DNA of 29,606 nt, taken from the NCBI GenBank assembly GCA_900541395.1, contig UQJT01000035.1, forward strand, positions 1 through 29,606. Direction: 5' to 3'. The notes under the pieces were generated by a model that did not search any database, had not been told where the DNA came from, and saw only the letters and a list, made by a program, of their open reading frames with translations. Below, in pieces: positions 8,035 to 16,239 of the stretch; position 1 is the stretch's first letter; each line of letters opens with the position of its first letter. The position numbers were made by a program, and so were the translations under genes. The stretch comes from an uncultured Desulfovibrio sp. (lineage in GTDB: Bacteria; Desulfobacterota; Desulfovibrionia; Desulfovibrionales; Desulfovibrionaceae).

Positions 8035-8913
8035 ATGCCCACCAAAATTCTGCACAAAGAAAACCTGATTCCGGGCCGGACGAGCAAGCTCGTGCTGGAC
8101 GCTCCGCACATCGCCTCCACGGCGAAGCCGGGGCACTTCGTCATGCTTCGGGTCAACGAGCGCGGCGAGCGTTTTCCCCTGACCATAGCGGACACCGACG
8201 CGGAACGAGGCACCATCACCATTGTCTATCTGGTCATGGGCAAGTCCACCACCCTTCTGGAAGAACTGGGCGTGGGCGACGATATTTCGGACGTGTGCGG
8301 TCCTTTGGGGCGGGCCACCCACATCGAGCCCGTCGGCAAATCGCACAAGGTCATCTGTGTGGGCGGCGGCACGGGCGTGGCCGCCATGCACCATATCGCC
8401 AAGGGACATCATAAGGCGGGAAACTACGTCATAGCCTGCATCGGCGCGCGCAACAAGGACCTGCTGCTGTTCCACGACGAACTGGCCGCCTTCTGCGACG
8501 AGGTGTTGGTGTCCACGGACGACGGCTCCTTCGGCATGCAGGGCATCGTTACCGATCCGCTTCGGGACCGGCTGGAAAAAGACAAGGAAATAGCCGAAGT
8601 GGTGGCCGTGGGCCCCGTTCCCATGATGCAGGCCGTGGCGCAGCTCACCGCCGACTTCGGAATCAGGACCACGGTCAGCCTCAATTCCCTCATGGTGGAC
8701 GGCATGGGCATGTGCGGCGCGTGCCGCGTCACGGTGGGCGGCGAAACCCGGTTCACCTGTGTGGACGGCCCCGAATTCGACGGCCATCAGGTGGATTTTG
8801 CCGAACTGCGCAGTCGTCTCAGCGCCTTCAACGCCCAGGAAAAGCTTTCCCTGGACGACTACAAGGAACACCGCTGCCGTTGCCGCGACCAGGGCGAGCA
8901 AACACCGGCCTGA
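8035..8913 (+). CDS. nfnA: NfnA, small subunit of ferredoxin-dependent NADP reductase
   Basis: Flavin and [2Fe-2S] subunit of the NADH-dependent reduced ferredoxin:NADP oxidoreductase, an electron-bifurcating complex that links the NADH, NADPH and ferredoxin pools in the cytoplasm. The FAD-binding motif RFPLTIAD is at residues 46-53, a pyridine-nucleotide loop GGGTGVAAMHH at 110-120, and the cluster motif DGMGMCGAC at 222-230 with another Cys at 242. Family members use three Cys plus the Asp as ligands, and all are present. Start ATG 8035 follows AAGGAGAA. Older names for homologues are sulfide dehydrogenase subunit B and ferredoxin-NADP reductase alpha. nfnB follows after 58 bp. Confidence 0.92.
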   Translation: MPTKILHKENLIPGRTSKLVLDAPHIASTAKPGHFVMLRVNERGERFPLTIADTDAERGTITIVYLVMGKSTTLLEELGVGDDISDVCGPLGRATHIEPVGKSHKVICVGGGTGVAAMHHIAKGHHKAGNYVIACIGARNKDLLLFHDELAAFCDEVLVSTDDGSFGMQGIVTDPLRDRLEKDKEIAEVVAVGPVPMMQAVAQLTADFGIRTTVSLNSLMVDGMGMCGACRVTVGGETRFTCVDGPEFDGHQVDFAELRSRLSAFNAQEKLSLDDYKEHRCRCRDQGEQTPA

Positions 8914-8971
8914 GGCGTTTCAACCGTATTTCCGACCCCGCCTCCGGCGGGAAGCCATAAGGTGACGAACC

Positions 8972-10414
8972 ATGACGGATCAGACCTCCCACGAAAACGT
9001 CGTCCACGGCGCGAAAATTCCGCGCACGGACATGCCCTGTCAGCCCGCCGCCGAACGGGTCAAAAACTTCCGTGAAGTAACCCTGGGCTATACGCCCGAC
9101 ATGGCGCGGGCCGAAGCGTCGCGCTGCCTTCAGTGCAAAAAGCCCCTGTGCCGCACGGGCTGCCCGGTGGAAGTGCGCATTCCCGAATTCATAGACCGGA
9201 TACTTCAGGACGATCTGGCCGAAGCCTACCGCATCTTACGCAGCACCAACAGTCTGCCCGCCGTATGCGGACGCGTGTGCCCGCAGGAAAAACAGTGCGA
9301 GGGCTCCTGCATTCTGGGCCGCAAGGGCGAACCGGTGGCCATCGGTCGCCTGGAACGCTACGTGGCCGACGCGGCCCTGGCCGGGGCCTGCGAAAGCCTG
9401 GCCCCCGAGTCCGCCGACTGCGCCCGCCCCCGCCCCGACCTCAAGGTGGCCTGTCTGGGCTCGGGGCCCTCGTCCCTGACCTGTGCGGGGTATCTGGCGG
9501 GCCAGGGGATCAAGGTGACGGTATTCGAAGGTCTGCACGAGCCGGGCGGCGTGCTGGTGTACGGCATCCCGGCCTTCCGCCTGCCCAAGGACGTGGTGCG
9601 GCGGGAACTGGACAAACTGCGCGCCCTGGACGTGGATATCCGCACCAACTGGGTGGGCGGCCGCACCGTTACCATCGACAGTCTGTTCGCGGAAGGCTAT
9701 CAGGCCGTGTTTGTGGGCGTGGGCGCGGGCCTGCCCCAGTTCCTCAACATTCCGGGCGAAAACATCATCGGGGTGTTTTCGGCCAACGAATACCTCACCC
9801 GCGCCAACCTGGGCCGGGCCTACGAGTTCCCGGCCTACGACACGCCCACCTACCCCGGCAGGCGCGTCACGGTGTTCGGAGCGGGGAACGTGGCTATGGA
9901 CGCGGCCCGCACGGCCGCGCGTCTGGGCGCGGAAAGCGTGCACATCGTATACCGGCGCGGCAGGGCGGAAATGCCCGCCCGCCTGGAGGAAATCGAACAC
10001 GCGTTGGAAGAGGGCGTGCAGCTTATCGAACTGGCGGCGCCTCTGCGCTTTGTGGCCGGAGACGACAAGCGGCTGGCGGGCGTGGAGTTGCAGCGCATGG
10101 AACTGGGCGAACCCGACGCCTCGGGCCGTCGCAGCCCGCGCCCTCTGCCCGGCGATACCTTCATGCAGGAAACCGATCTGGCCATTGTGGCCCTGGGCAC
10201 CCGGCCCAATCCCCTGCTGCTTGAAGCCACGCCCCGACTGGCCCTGAATAAAAAGGGCTACATCATGGTGGACGAAGCCACGGGCGAGACTTCCATTCCC
10301 AACGTGTTCGCCGGGGGCGACATCGTGACCGGCTCGGCCACGGTCATCCTGGCTATGGGCGCGGGACGCCGCGCGGCCCGCGAAATCGCCCGCCGCCTGC
10401 TGGGCGAAGGCTAA
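8972..10414 (+). CDS. nfnB: NfnB, large subunit of NADH-dependent ferredoxin:NADP oxidoreductase
   Basis: 480-residue flavoprotein of the GltD/glutamate synthase small-subunit family. Cys residues for two [4Fe-4S] clusters lie in CLQCKKPLCRTGC (52-64) and CGRVCPQEKQCEGSC (99-113). A first FAD fold GSGPSSLTCAGYL is at about 162, the NADPH fold VFGAGNVAMDAARTA at about 299 with the YRRGRAEMPAR segment behind it, and the FAD-closing motif GGDIVTGSATVILAMGAGR at about 448. Annotation pipelines often call this NADPH-dependent glutamate synthase GltA; pairing with the NfnA-type subunit makes the bifurcating transhydrogenase more likely. AAGGTGA precedes ATG 8972. Confidence 0.92.
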   Translation: MTDQTSHENVVHGAKIPRTDMPCQPAAERVKNFREVTLGYTPDMARAEASRCLQCKKPLCRTGCPVEVRIPEFIDRILQDDLAEAYRILRSTNSLPAVCGRVCPQEKQCEGSCILGRKGEPVAIGRLERYVADAALAGACESLAPESADCARPRPDLKVACLGSGPSSLTCAGYLAGQGIKVTVFEGLHEPGGVLVYGIPAFRLPKDVVRRELDKLRALDVDIRTNWVGGRTVTIDSLFAEGYQAVFVGVGAGLPQFLNIPGENIIGVFSANEYLTRANLGRAYEFPAYDTPTYPGRRVTVFGAGNVAMDAARTAARLGAESVHIVYRRGRAEMPARLEEIEHALEEGVQLIELAAPLRFVAGDDKRLAGVELQRMELGEPDASGRRSPRPLPGDTFMQETDLAIVALGTRPNPLLLEATPRLALNKKGYIMVDEATGETSIPNVFAGGDIVTGSATVILAMGAGRRAAREIARRLLGEG

Positions 10415-10447
10415 GCGACGACAGCACATTCATCGATCCACGGACCA

Positions 10448-10477
10448 GGCGCGCCGGAAAGGATTGTCCGGCGCGCC
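10448..10477. terminator. Perfect 11-bp inverted repeat after nfnB
   Basis: GGCGCGCCGGA pairs with TCCGGCGCGCC around an eight-base loop, between nfnB and the ComFB-like gene. There is no T run, so it may act as an mRNA-stabilising or pause hairpin rather than as an intrinsic terminator. Confidence 0.45.
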
Positions 10478-10513
10478 CGCAGGTCTTTGCACGGACAACC
10501 CGGGAGCATGGAT

Positions 10514-10795
10514 ATGGAACTGAGCGACATCGATTTCAGCCGCGTGCGCAACCGCAATGAAAAACGCGTGCTCAACGCCCTGGAACAAGTGCTGGCGGAC
10601 AAGCCCGGCCGGACCGGGCTGAAATTATCGGACGCCAAGGATGTTCAGGACATTTACGCCCTGGCTCTCAACCGGCTTCCGGCCCGCTACGCCCAACCCG
10701 GCACCATTGTGGTGGGCGATCCCGTGCGTGACGAGGACGCGATGCAGGCCGTCATGGAAGCTTACGAGATTGTGATTAACCGCCCCAAGGGGTAA
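10514..10795 (+). CDS. ComFB-family protein, possible cyclic dinucleotide receptor
   Basis: A 93-residue soluble protein with the family core DIYALALNRLPARY at about residues 45-58, the signature of the late competence ComFB family. B. subtilis ComFB binds zinc through Cys residues just before this core; here the corresponding stretch (GLKLSDAKDVQ) has none, and the protein has no Cys at all. Cyanobacterial members have been described as c-di-nucleotide receptors, so a signalling role is possible but unproven here. I prefer ATG 10514 because GGGAG at 10502-10506 is seven bases away; ATG 10508 is too close to it and TTG 10487 would add residues without a ribosome site. It is followed after 8 bp by the PHP gene, probably in the same transcript. 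Confidence 0.75.
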   Translation: MELSDIDFSRVRNRNEKRVLNALEQVLADKPGRTGLKLSDAKDVQDIYALALNRLPARYAQPGTIVVGDPVRDEDAMQAVMEAYEIVINRPKG

Positions 10796-10803
10796 ACGGC
10801 GTC

Positions 10804-11637
10804 ATGATCCGCGTCGATCTCCACACCCATACGTCCTGTTCCCACGGCAAAAACACCGTGCGCGAAATGTTCGCGGCCGGACGCGCCAAGGGGCTGACCA
10901 TCCAGGGCTTTTCCGAACATTCCCCCCGGCCGGAGGGCTATGATTACCCGGTGGAATACCGGGCCAGACTGGCCGCGCTTTACCCCGACTACGCGCGCGA
11001 AGTGCGCGCCCTGGCCGCCGAGCAGGCGTCCCGGCCGGGGGGCTCCCTGGTATTGCTGGGTCTGGAGCTGGACTGGCTGGAGGACGAACCGGCCTTTATG
11101 GCCGAAGTGGCCCGTTCCCGGCCGTACGACTATATCATCGGCGGCATCCATTTTCTGGGCCGCTGGGGCTTCGACTGGTCGGCCGACGAATGGGCCGACC
11201 TGACCGACGACGAACGGGCCGACCTGTATGCCCGCTATTACCGGACCATGACCCGTATGGCCGAGTCCGGCCTGTTCCGCATCGTGGCTCATCCCGATTT
11301 GATCAAAATTTTCAGCGTGGACAGTTTCCGCGCCTGGTTGAAGCGCCCCGGCAGTCTGGACCTGGTGGCGGAAGCGCTGACGGCCGCGCGCGACGCGGGC
11401 ATGGCCATGGAAATTTCGTCGGCCGGGTTGCGCAAACCCTGTCGGGAAATATACCCCGGTCCGACCATTCTGCGCCTGGCGGCGGACCTGCGCGTGCCCG
11501 TCACCTTCGCGTCCGACGCCCATTCCACGGCCGATGTGGCCGCCTCTTTCGACATTCTGGCCCGCTACGCGGCGGACGCGGGCTATGCCGAAAGCCTGGT
11601 GTTCCAGGGCGACGATATCCGGCGACTTCCCTTTTAG
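10804..11637 (+). CDS. PHP-domain phosphatase, histidinol-phosphatase family
   Basis: 277-residue member of the PHP metallophosphoesterases, most similar in layout to HisK/HisJ-type histidinol-phosphate phosphatase. The metal ligands are spread along the chain in the expected order: DLHTHTSCSHGK (5-16), EHSPRP (39-44), GLELDW near 88, GGIHFLG near 115, AHPDLIK near 163, EISSAG near 203 and SDAHS near 239. The last step of histidine synthesis is the likely reaction, but no other his gene is nearby, so another sugar or nucleotide phosphate is possible. It starts at ATG 10804, 8 bp after the ComFB-like gene. The TAG stop coincides with the first base of a dispersed palindrome. Confidence 0.85.
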   Translation: MIRVDLHTHTSCSHGKNTVREMFAAGRAKGLTIQGFSEHSPRPEGYDYPVEYRARLAALYPDYAREVRALAAEQASRPGGSLVLLGLELDWLEDEPAFMAEVARSRPYDYIIGGIHFLGRWGFDWSADEWADLTDDERADLYARYYRTMTRMAESGLFRIVAHPDLIKIFSVDSFRAWLKRPGSLDLVAEALTAARDAGMAMEISSAGLRKPCREIYPGPTILRLAADLRVPVTFASDAHSTADVAASFDILARYAADAGYAESLVFQGDDIRRLPF

Positions 11638-11720
11638 AGCATGTTCAAGCCGAATATGCTCTCCCGACCGCGGAGCAGGCGGTCGCCGCGAAGGCATAAG
11701 CGCCATTCCTTCTTGGCATT
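11636..11720 (-). repeat. Dispersed two-hairpin repeat, copy 2 (inverted)
   Basis: Read on the minus strand this matches copies at 6528-6610 and 24639-24721 through the conserved GGCGCTTATGCC, CGACCGCCTGCTCCG and AGAGCAT blocks. The second palindrome AGAGCATGTTC-AAGCC-GAATATGCTCT (11636-11662) touches the stop codon of the PHP gene. The first hairpin is degenerate. Confidence 0.8.
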
Positions 11721-11747
11721 GGAAAATGTAAAGTTAATCCGCTTCAG

Positions 11748-11984
11748 GGCGTTTTGCCGTTGAAAATATCCGCCGACCGGACTCGATGTTCCGCCCCGCG
11801 GAGTTCACGCCCGGAGCCGGAGCGTTACGTCGCAAACGCGCCTCGACCGCGCTTCGATATAAGCGGCCGCAGGCTCGCCATGTTCGCCGACAGCCGCCAA
11901 AGCCGCGGCGGCACCGGTAAGGGGAGCCTCTCGGTGAAATTTCGTCATGCTCGACTTCGGGAACATTTCGACGACGAAACGCTC
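11748..11984 (+). repeat. Longer intergenic repeat with inverted ends, copy 1
   Basis: Starts GGGCGTTTTGCCGTTGAAAA and ends with the approximate reverse complement (GAGCGTTTCGTCGTCGAAAT on minus), so it has imperfect terminal inverted repeats of about 20 bp. The left 85 bp align with 18778-18860 (shared TTCCGCCCCGC block), and the right end shares GCTCGACTTCGGGA with that copy. It has no coding capacity, and the size is that of a MITE. With the 11636-11720 repeat it fills the whole gap before the ABC gene. Confidence 0.7.
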
Positions 11985-12017
11985 CCGGCGACCGATACGG
12001 AAAACAGGAAGAACGCC

Positions 12018-13550
12018 ATGCCCGTTTCCTCTCCACTGGTCGAACTGGCCCACGTCAACGTCACCCTGGCAGGCGTGCCCGCCCTGCGGAACGTCAGCCT
12101 CAGCGTGCGCCGGGGCGAACATCTGGCTCTGCTCGGCCCCAACGGCGCGGGCAAATCCACCCTGCTCCGCCTGCTGCGCGGCGAAACCCTGCCCGATCAA
12201 CGCGAAGGCGGCTCCATACGCTGGTTTCCCACCGAAAAAGGCAACGGAAAAAGCCCTGAAGGGAACGCCGCGTCCCTGACCGACGGCGGCGACGACGCGC
12301 CCCTGACCGGGCGCGGCATGAGCGCCCTGCTCTCGCCCGGCCTGCAGGAACGCTATATACGCCAGGGCTGGTCCATGCGGGGTGAAGACCTGATCGCCGC
12401 CGGTTACTGGGACGACTATTTGCTGTACCGCAAGCCCACGGAAGAGCAGCGCGAGGAGGTCCTGAGCCTGGCCCGACGTTTTCGGGCCGAAGCCCTGCTC
12501 GAGCGCCGCGCGGACGCCCTGTCCCAGGGGCAGTTGCGTCTTTTGCTGTTGATGCGGGCCTTGGTCCGTCGGCCTGAGCTTCTGCTGCTGGACGAGGCCG
12601 ACGACGGCCTGGATACGCCCACCCGCTGCGCCTTTCTTATGCACCTGGAAGCCCTGGCCGGGCTGCCCCTGCCGCCGACCCTGATTCTCACCACCCACCG
12701 TCCGCGTCTGCCCGGCTTCATCCGGCGGGCGGCACGCCTGGACGGCGGCGTCCTGAGCGGCCCTTTCGCCGTCCGCCCGGGCGCGGACGGCATGTTTCCG
12801 GCGGCGGCCCGGCACGCCCCCGCGCCCGTCCGCCGCGCCGCCCCTTCCGGGCGGGACGGGCCGCATATCGTGTTGCGACGGGCCACGGTCTTTGTGGACC
12901 GCGTTGAAGTGCTGCACGGCGTGGACTGGGAAATCCGCCCCGGCGAGCAATGGGTGGTGAGGGGAGGCAACGGCGCGGGCAAGTCCACTCTGCTGCGCGC
13001 GCTGATGGGAGAGGAATTTGTGGCCGTGGGCGGCGAACTGACGCGTCGGCTGCCCCGGCACGGCGGCGACAATCCCGACCTGGCCCTGGTTCGGCGCGGC
13101 ATACGCCTGGTATCGGATCGCCTCCAGGCCGAATATGCCTACGACGACTCCACGGCCGACGTTGTTTTTTCGGGCTTTGACGGCGCCGTGGGCGTCTACC
13201 GGGAGGCCGCCCCGGAAGAACGGGCCGAAACGGCGCGCCTTCTGGCTCTGGTCGGGCTCGCCGATTTGGCGGACCGGCCTTTCCGCAGTCTGTCCACCGG
13301 GCAGGCCCGACGGGCGCTGCTGGCCAGGGCGCTGGCCGGGGACCCGGAACTGTTGCTGCTCGACGAGCCGTTTTCCGGCCTGGACGCCGTCGGCCGCGCG
13401 GCCATGACGGATATTCTGGAAGCCCGCATCGCCGCGGGCCTGCAAACCGTGTTGGTCAGCCATCACGACGAGGACCGCCTGCCCTCCACCACCCATGCGG
13501 CCCGCCTGGAACAAGGCCGTATGACGGAAGCGGGCCCGCTGTCGGGCTGA
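12018..13550 (+). CDS. Double-ATPase ABC protein, ModF-like
   Basis: A 510-residue soluble protein made of two ABC ATPase domains and no membrane domain. Domain 1 has Walker A GPNGAGKST (40-48), signature LSQGQ (168-172) and Walker B LLLLDEADDGLD (188-199). Domain 2 has GGNGAGKST (316-324), LSTGQ (425-429), LLLLDEPFSGLD (445-456) and the switch His in SHHDED (481-486). This order and length match ModF (PhrA), a molybdate-associated ATPase of unclear role; no modABC genes are in the window. The start is ATG 12018, after AGGAAG. The frame stays open for 88 codons upstream, but that part is repeat DNA. Confidence 0.82.
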   Translation: MPVSSPLVELAHVNVTLAGVPALRNVSLSVRRGEHLALLGPNGAGKSTLLRLLRGETLPDQREGGSIRWFPTEKGNGKSPEGNAASLTDGGDDAPLTGRGMSALLSPGLQERYIRQGWSMRGEDLIAAGYWDDYLLYRKPTEEQREEVLSLARRFRAEALLERRADALSQGQLRLLLLMRALVRRPELLLLDEADDGLDTPTRCAFLMHLEALAGLPLPPTLILTTHRPRLPGFIRRAARLDGGVLSGPFAVRPGADGMFPAAARHAPAPVRRAAPSGRDGPHIVLRRATVFVDRVEVLHGVDWEIRPGEQWVVRGGNGAGKSTLLRALMGEEFVAVGGELTRRLPRHGGDNPDLALVRRGIRLVSDRLQAEYAYDDSTADVVFSGFDGAVGVYREAAPEERAETARLLALVGLADLADRPFRSLSTGQARRALLARALAGDPELLLLDEPFSGLDAVGRAAMTDILEARIAAGLQTVLVSHHDEDRLPSTTHAARLEQGRMTEAGPLSG

Positions 13551-13646
13551 GCGTCCATCCCCTTCCGGCGAAGCGGGCGATCTCCCCGGCTCTTCTCCGG
13601 TGTTTTCCAAAGTCCGCCTTGCACAGCGCGAAGGACAAGACGCAAA

Positions 13647-13678
13647 AAGGAGGAGGCCGGGGGGACGGCCTCCTCCTT
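13647..13678 (+). terminator. Strong hairpin downstream of the ModF-like gene
   Basis: AAGGAGGAGGCC pairs perfectly over 12 bp with GGCCTCCTCCTT around an eight-base loop, about 97 bp after the stop. Only two T close the stem, so termination could depend on pausing. Confidence 0.5.
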
Positions 13679-13712
13679 GGGTGCGAAGGCCCTCCCCCAC
13701 GGAGAACCTCCG

Positions 13713-13740
13713 TTTCAGACGGCCGGGAAACCGTCTGAAA
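13713..13740. promoter_or_regulatory. Perfect 10-bp palindrome, possible operator
   Basis: TTTCAGACGG, eight bases, CCGTCTGAAA. It lies about 240 bp before the sigma-54 type motif upstream of iorA, within the range of an activator site. It could equally be a second transcription-end hairpin. Confidence 0.35.
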
Positions 13741-13981
13741 GTTCTGCGCATTCTTCACGGCCGCCGTCAGACGGGGCGGACTGTGTCCGGACCTTTCGCC
13801 CCTTGCGGACAGGCCAAGCCGCGAACAACGACGAACAAGCGTCCGTTGTCCGCACGCGCGGGTTATTCCTACTGAATTACACTATACAAGTCAAATTATA
13901 TAATTTTTTCCTCGTATATAATACCACGACAAGCTCCATCAAATATCCGTAACTTTGCGGCCGCATTATCGTTATTCCATC

Positions 13982-13997
13982 CGGCGCAGACATTGCG
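13982..13997 (+). promoter_or_regulatory. Candidate sigma-54 promoter for iorA
   Basis: CGGCGC, five bases, TTGCG: GG at 13983-13984 and GC at 13995-13996 are exactly ten bases apart, as the -24/-12 class requires, and TTGC is perfect. The -24 box departs from TGGCAC at two positions. The implied start is near 14008, leaving a leader of about 118 bases. Confidence 0.4.
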
Positions 13998-14125
13998 GCG
14001 GAAGCTGAAAACGGCGTTCGCCCGACGCGGCCCACGTCTGGACAAGCGCCCGTGTCTGAGGCAAGGTTATATCCATACTCTCCAACCAGCCTTCATCATG
14101 GAAGGCCGTTTTTGAAGGAAACGTC

Positions 14126-16003
14126 ATGAGCAAACTGCTGGAAGACGCCCCGGGGAAGCGCCTGCTTCTGATGGGCAACGAAGCCCTGGTGCGCGGCGCG
14201 TATGAAGCGGGCCTCAATTTCGCGTGCTGTTATCCCGGCACGCCCTCCTCCGAAGTCACCACCCTGCTGTTTTCGTTGCAGCGGGAGGCGCCTTTCCGCA
14301 TGGAATTCGGGGCCAATGAAAAGGTATCGCTGGAAGCGGCCGCCGGGGCGGCCCTGGCCGGTTTCAACACCCTGACCTCCATGAAGCACGTGGGCATGAA
14401 CGTGGCGGCCGACCCCCTGGGCACCCTTGCCTATCTGGGGGTTCGCGGTTCGCTGGTCATCTACAACGCCGACGACCCCAGCCTGTTTTCCAGCCAGAAC
14501 GAGCAGGACAACCGAGCCTACGCCCGCCTGTTCGGCGTGCCCCTGTTCGAGCCTTCCTCCGCTCAGGATATGAAAGACATGACCGTGGAGGCCTTCCGCC
14601 TGTCGCACGAGCTGGGCATGCCCGTCATGGTGCGCTCCACCACCCGCATCGCCCATCTGCGCGGGGTGGTGGAACTGGGCCCGGTGACCGAGCCTCCCAA
14701 GCCCCGACGGCTGGAAAAATCTCCCAAAGATTTCGTCTGCCTGCCCGCAAACGCCTACGGCATGCACAAAAAGCTGCTCGATAAGCTGGCCGCCGCCGCG
14801 CAGTACAGCGACCAATCGCCTTTCAATACGGTCGGCGGTCCGGCCGACGCCCCCTACGGCGTGGTGACCAGCGGCGTCGGCGCCGCCTATGTAACCGACG
14901 CCGTTCACGATTTGGGCCTGGAGGATAAAGTGGCTGTGTTCCGGGTGGGCTTCAGCTACCCCGAGCCCGACGCCGCTTTGCTCGCCTTCCTGCGCGGCAA
15001 ACAAAAAATTCTGGTGGTGGAAGAGCTGGAACCCGTGCTGGAACAGCACCTCAAGGCGCTGGCCCAGGAAAACGGCCTGACCCTCCCCATCCGGGGCAAG
15101 GGCGTGGGCCGCCTGTCTCGGCTGTATGAATACGATTCCGAAATGGTGCGCGAGGCCGCGGCCCTCTTCTTCGATACGCCCTATACGCCTCCGGTCGGAC
15201 CGGACACCGCCGACCGGCCGCCCCTGCCCGTGCGGCCGCCCAATCTCTGCCCCGGCTGTCCGCACCGCATGTCGTACTACGCGGCCAAAAAGGCCTGCGA
15301 AGGACGCGACGTGGTGTTCCCCAACGATATCGGCTGTTATTCTCTGGGCTATGCCGCGCCCCTGGGCATGGCCGACAGCATCCTGTGCATGGGCGCCTCG
15401 GCCAGCCTGCCCTGCGGCCTGACTCAGGCCATTGAAGGTTCCGGCCAGCAGGTGTTGGCCTTTATCGGCGACAGCACTTTCTTCCACTCCGGTCTGACCG
15501 GCATCGCCAACGCCGTTTATAACGGCCACAAATACACCCTGATCATCCTCGACAACGAGGTGACCGCCATGACCGGGCACCAACCCTCGCCCGCCCTGGA
15601 CCCCGAGAGCGACCCGCGCGCCGCCATGGCCGGTTTGACCCCCATCGACGCCGCGGCCGTGTGCCGCGCTTTGGGCGTTCAACATGTGCAGGTGGTAAAA
15701 CCCACCAATCTTAAAAAGATGGAAGCCGCCGTGCGCGAGGCCCTGGATTACGACGGCCTGTCCGTTATCGTCGCCCGCGAACCCTGTCCCCTGCACCACA
15801 AACGGCAGAGCGGCAAGGGCGCCAAGGTGGTATTCGGCGTGGACCAGAGCCTGTGCGACCACTGCCGCCTGTGCATCAAGGAATACGGCTGCCCCGCCTT
15901 CCAGCCCGAGGGCGATACCGTGGTTATCGACCCCACCCAGTGCAGCGGCTGCGCCGTGTGCGTCCAGGTGTGCCCGCAGCGCGCCATCAAGCCGGTGAAA
16001 TGA
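14126..16003 (+). CDS. iorA: Indolepyruvate ferredoxin oxidoreductase, alpha subunit
   Basis: Large subunit of the CoA-dependent, ferredoxin-reducing enzyme that turns arylpyruvates from aromatic amino acids into aryl-acetyl-CoA plus CO2. The 625-residue chain begins with the GNEALVRGAYEAG pyrimidine-domain motif and ACCYPGTPSSEV. It has a CPGCPHR motif near 375 and a thiamine diphosphate-binding stretch GDSTFFHSGLTGIANA near 448. It ends with two [4Fe-4S] motifs, CDHCRLCIKEYGC (577-589) and CSGCAVCVQVC (606-616). In this family the reduced ferredoxin can feed NfnAB or other redox enzymes. AAGGAA precedes ATG 14126. iorB follows after an unusually long 236-bp gap containing a strong hairpin. 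Confidence 0.95.
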   Translation: MSKLLEDAPGKRLLLMGNEALVRGAYEAGLNFACCYPGTPSSEVTTLLFSLQREAPFRMEFGANEKVSLEAAAGAALAGFNTLTSMKHVGMNVAADPLGTLAYLGVRGSLVIYNADDPSLFSSQNEQDNRAYARLFGVPLFEPSSAQDMKDMTVEAFRLSHELGMPVMVRSTTRIAHLRGVVELGPVTEPPKPRRLEKSPKDFVCLPANAYGMHKKLLDKLAAAAQYSDQSPFNTVGGPADAPYGVVTSGVGAAYVTDAVHDLGLEDKVAVFRVGFSYPEPDAALLAFLRGKQKILVVEELEPVLEQHLKALAQENGLTLPIRGKGVGRLSRLYEYDSEMVREAAALFFDTPYTPPVGPDTADRPPLPVRPPNLCPGCPHRMSYYAAKKACEGRDVVFPNDIGCYSLGYAAPLGMADSILCMGASASLPCGLTQAIEGSGQQVLAFIGDSTFFHSGLTGIANAVYNGHKYTLIILDNEVTAMTGHQPSPALDPESDPRAAMAGLTPIDAAAVCRALGVQHVQVVKPTNLKKMEAAVREALDYDGLSVIVAREPCPLHHKRQSGKGAKVVFGVDQSLCDHCRLCIKEYGCPAFQPEGDTVVIDPTQCSGCAVCVQVCPQRAIKPVK

Positions 16004-16010
16004 TTTCCTT

Positions 16011-16055
16011 GAGGCGGGGGAGGCAACCTTTCGCAAAAGATTCCTCCCCCGCCTC
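16011..16055 (+). terminator. 13-bp GC hairpin between iorA and iorB
   Basis: GAGGCGGGGGAGG pairs perfectly with CCTCCCCCGCCTC around a 19-base A/T-containing loop, starting seven bases after the iorA stop. There is no T run after it. It may set the iorA:iorB mRNA ratio or protect the iorA 3' end. The remaining 184 bp up to iorB hold no gene I can support. Confidence 0.55.
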
Positions 16056-16239
16056 ACCCTGCGGCCGACGGCGGGGGGCGTCGCTCAAGGCCCGCATCGC
16101 TGCTGTCCGTGTACGCCTCGCGCAGATCGGCTGCGGTCATGCCCCTTCGGGCAGCCGCGCGCGGCTCCGTCGGTCGAGCCGGACTCTCTCCATAACGGCT
16201 TGAACCGAAAACGACAACACAACCTATAAGGACTGTTTG

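Larger units (their letters stand above)
13551..14125. other. Hairpin-rich intergenic region before iorA
   Basis: 575 bp with no credible gene. It holds three perfect inverted repeats in a row (13647-13678, 13699-13713, 13713-13740), an AT-rich patch at 13874-13934 with TATAAT at 13917-13922, and a GG-N10-GC motif at 13983-13996. The last two are rival promoter candidates for iorA. Confidence 0.6.

Noticed and set aside
11754..12017. 88-codon N-terminal extension of the ModF-like ATPase
   Set aside because: The stretch is a dispersed repeat, also present at 18774-18992; ATG 12018 has a ribosome site and starts at the domain boundary.
14098..14115. Five-codon leader peptide (MEGRF) before iorA
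   Set aside because: Too short, no ribosome site, and no attenuator structure between it and iorA.
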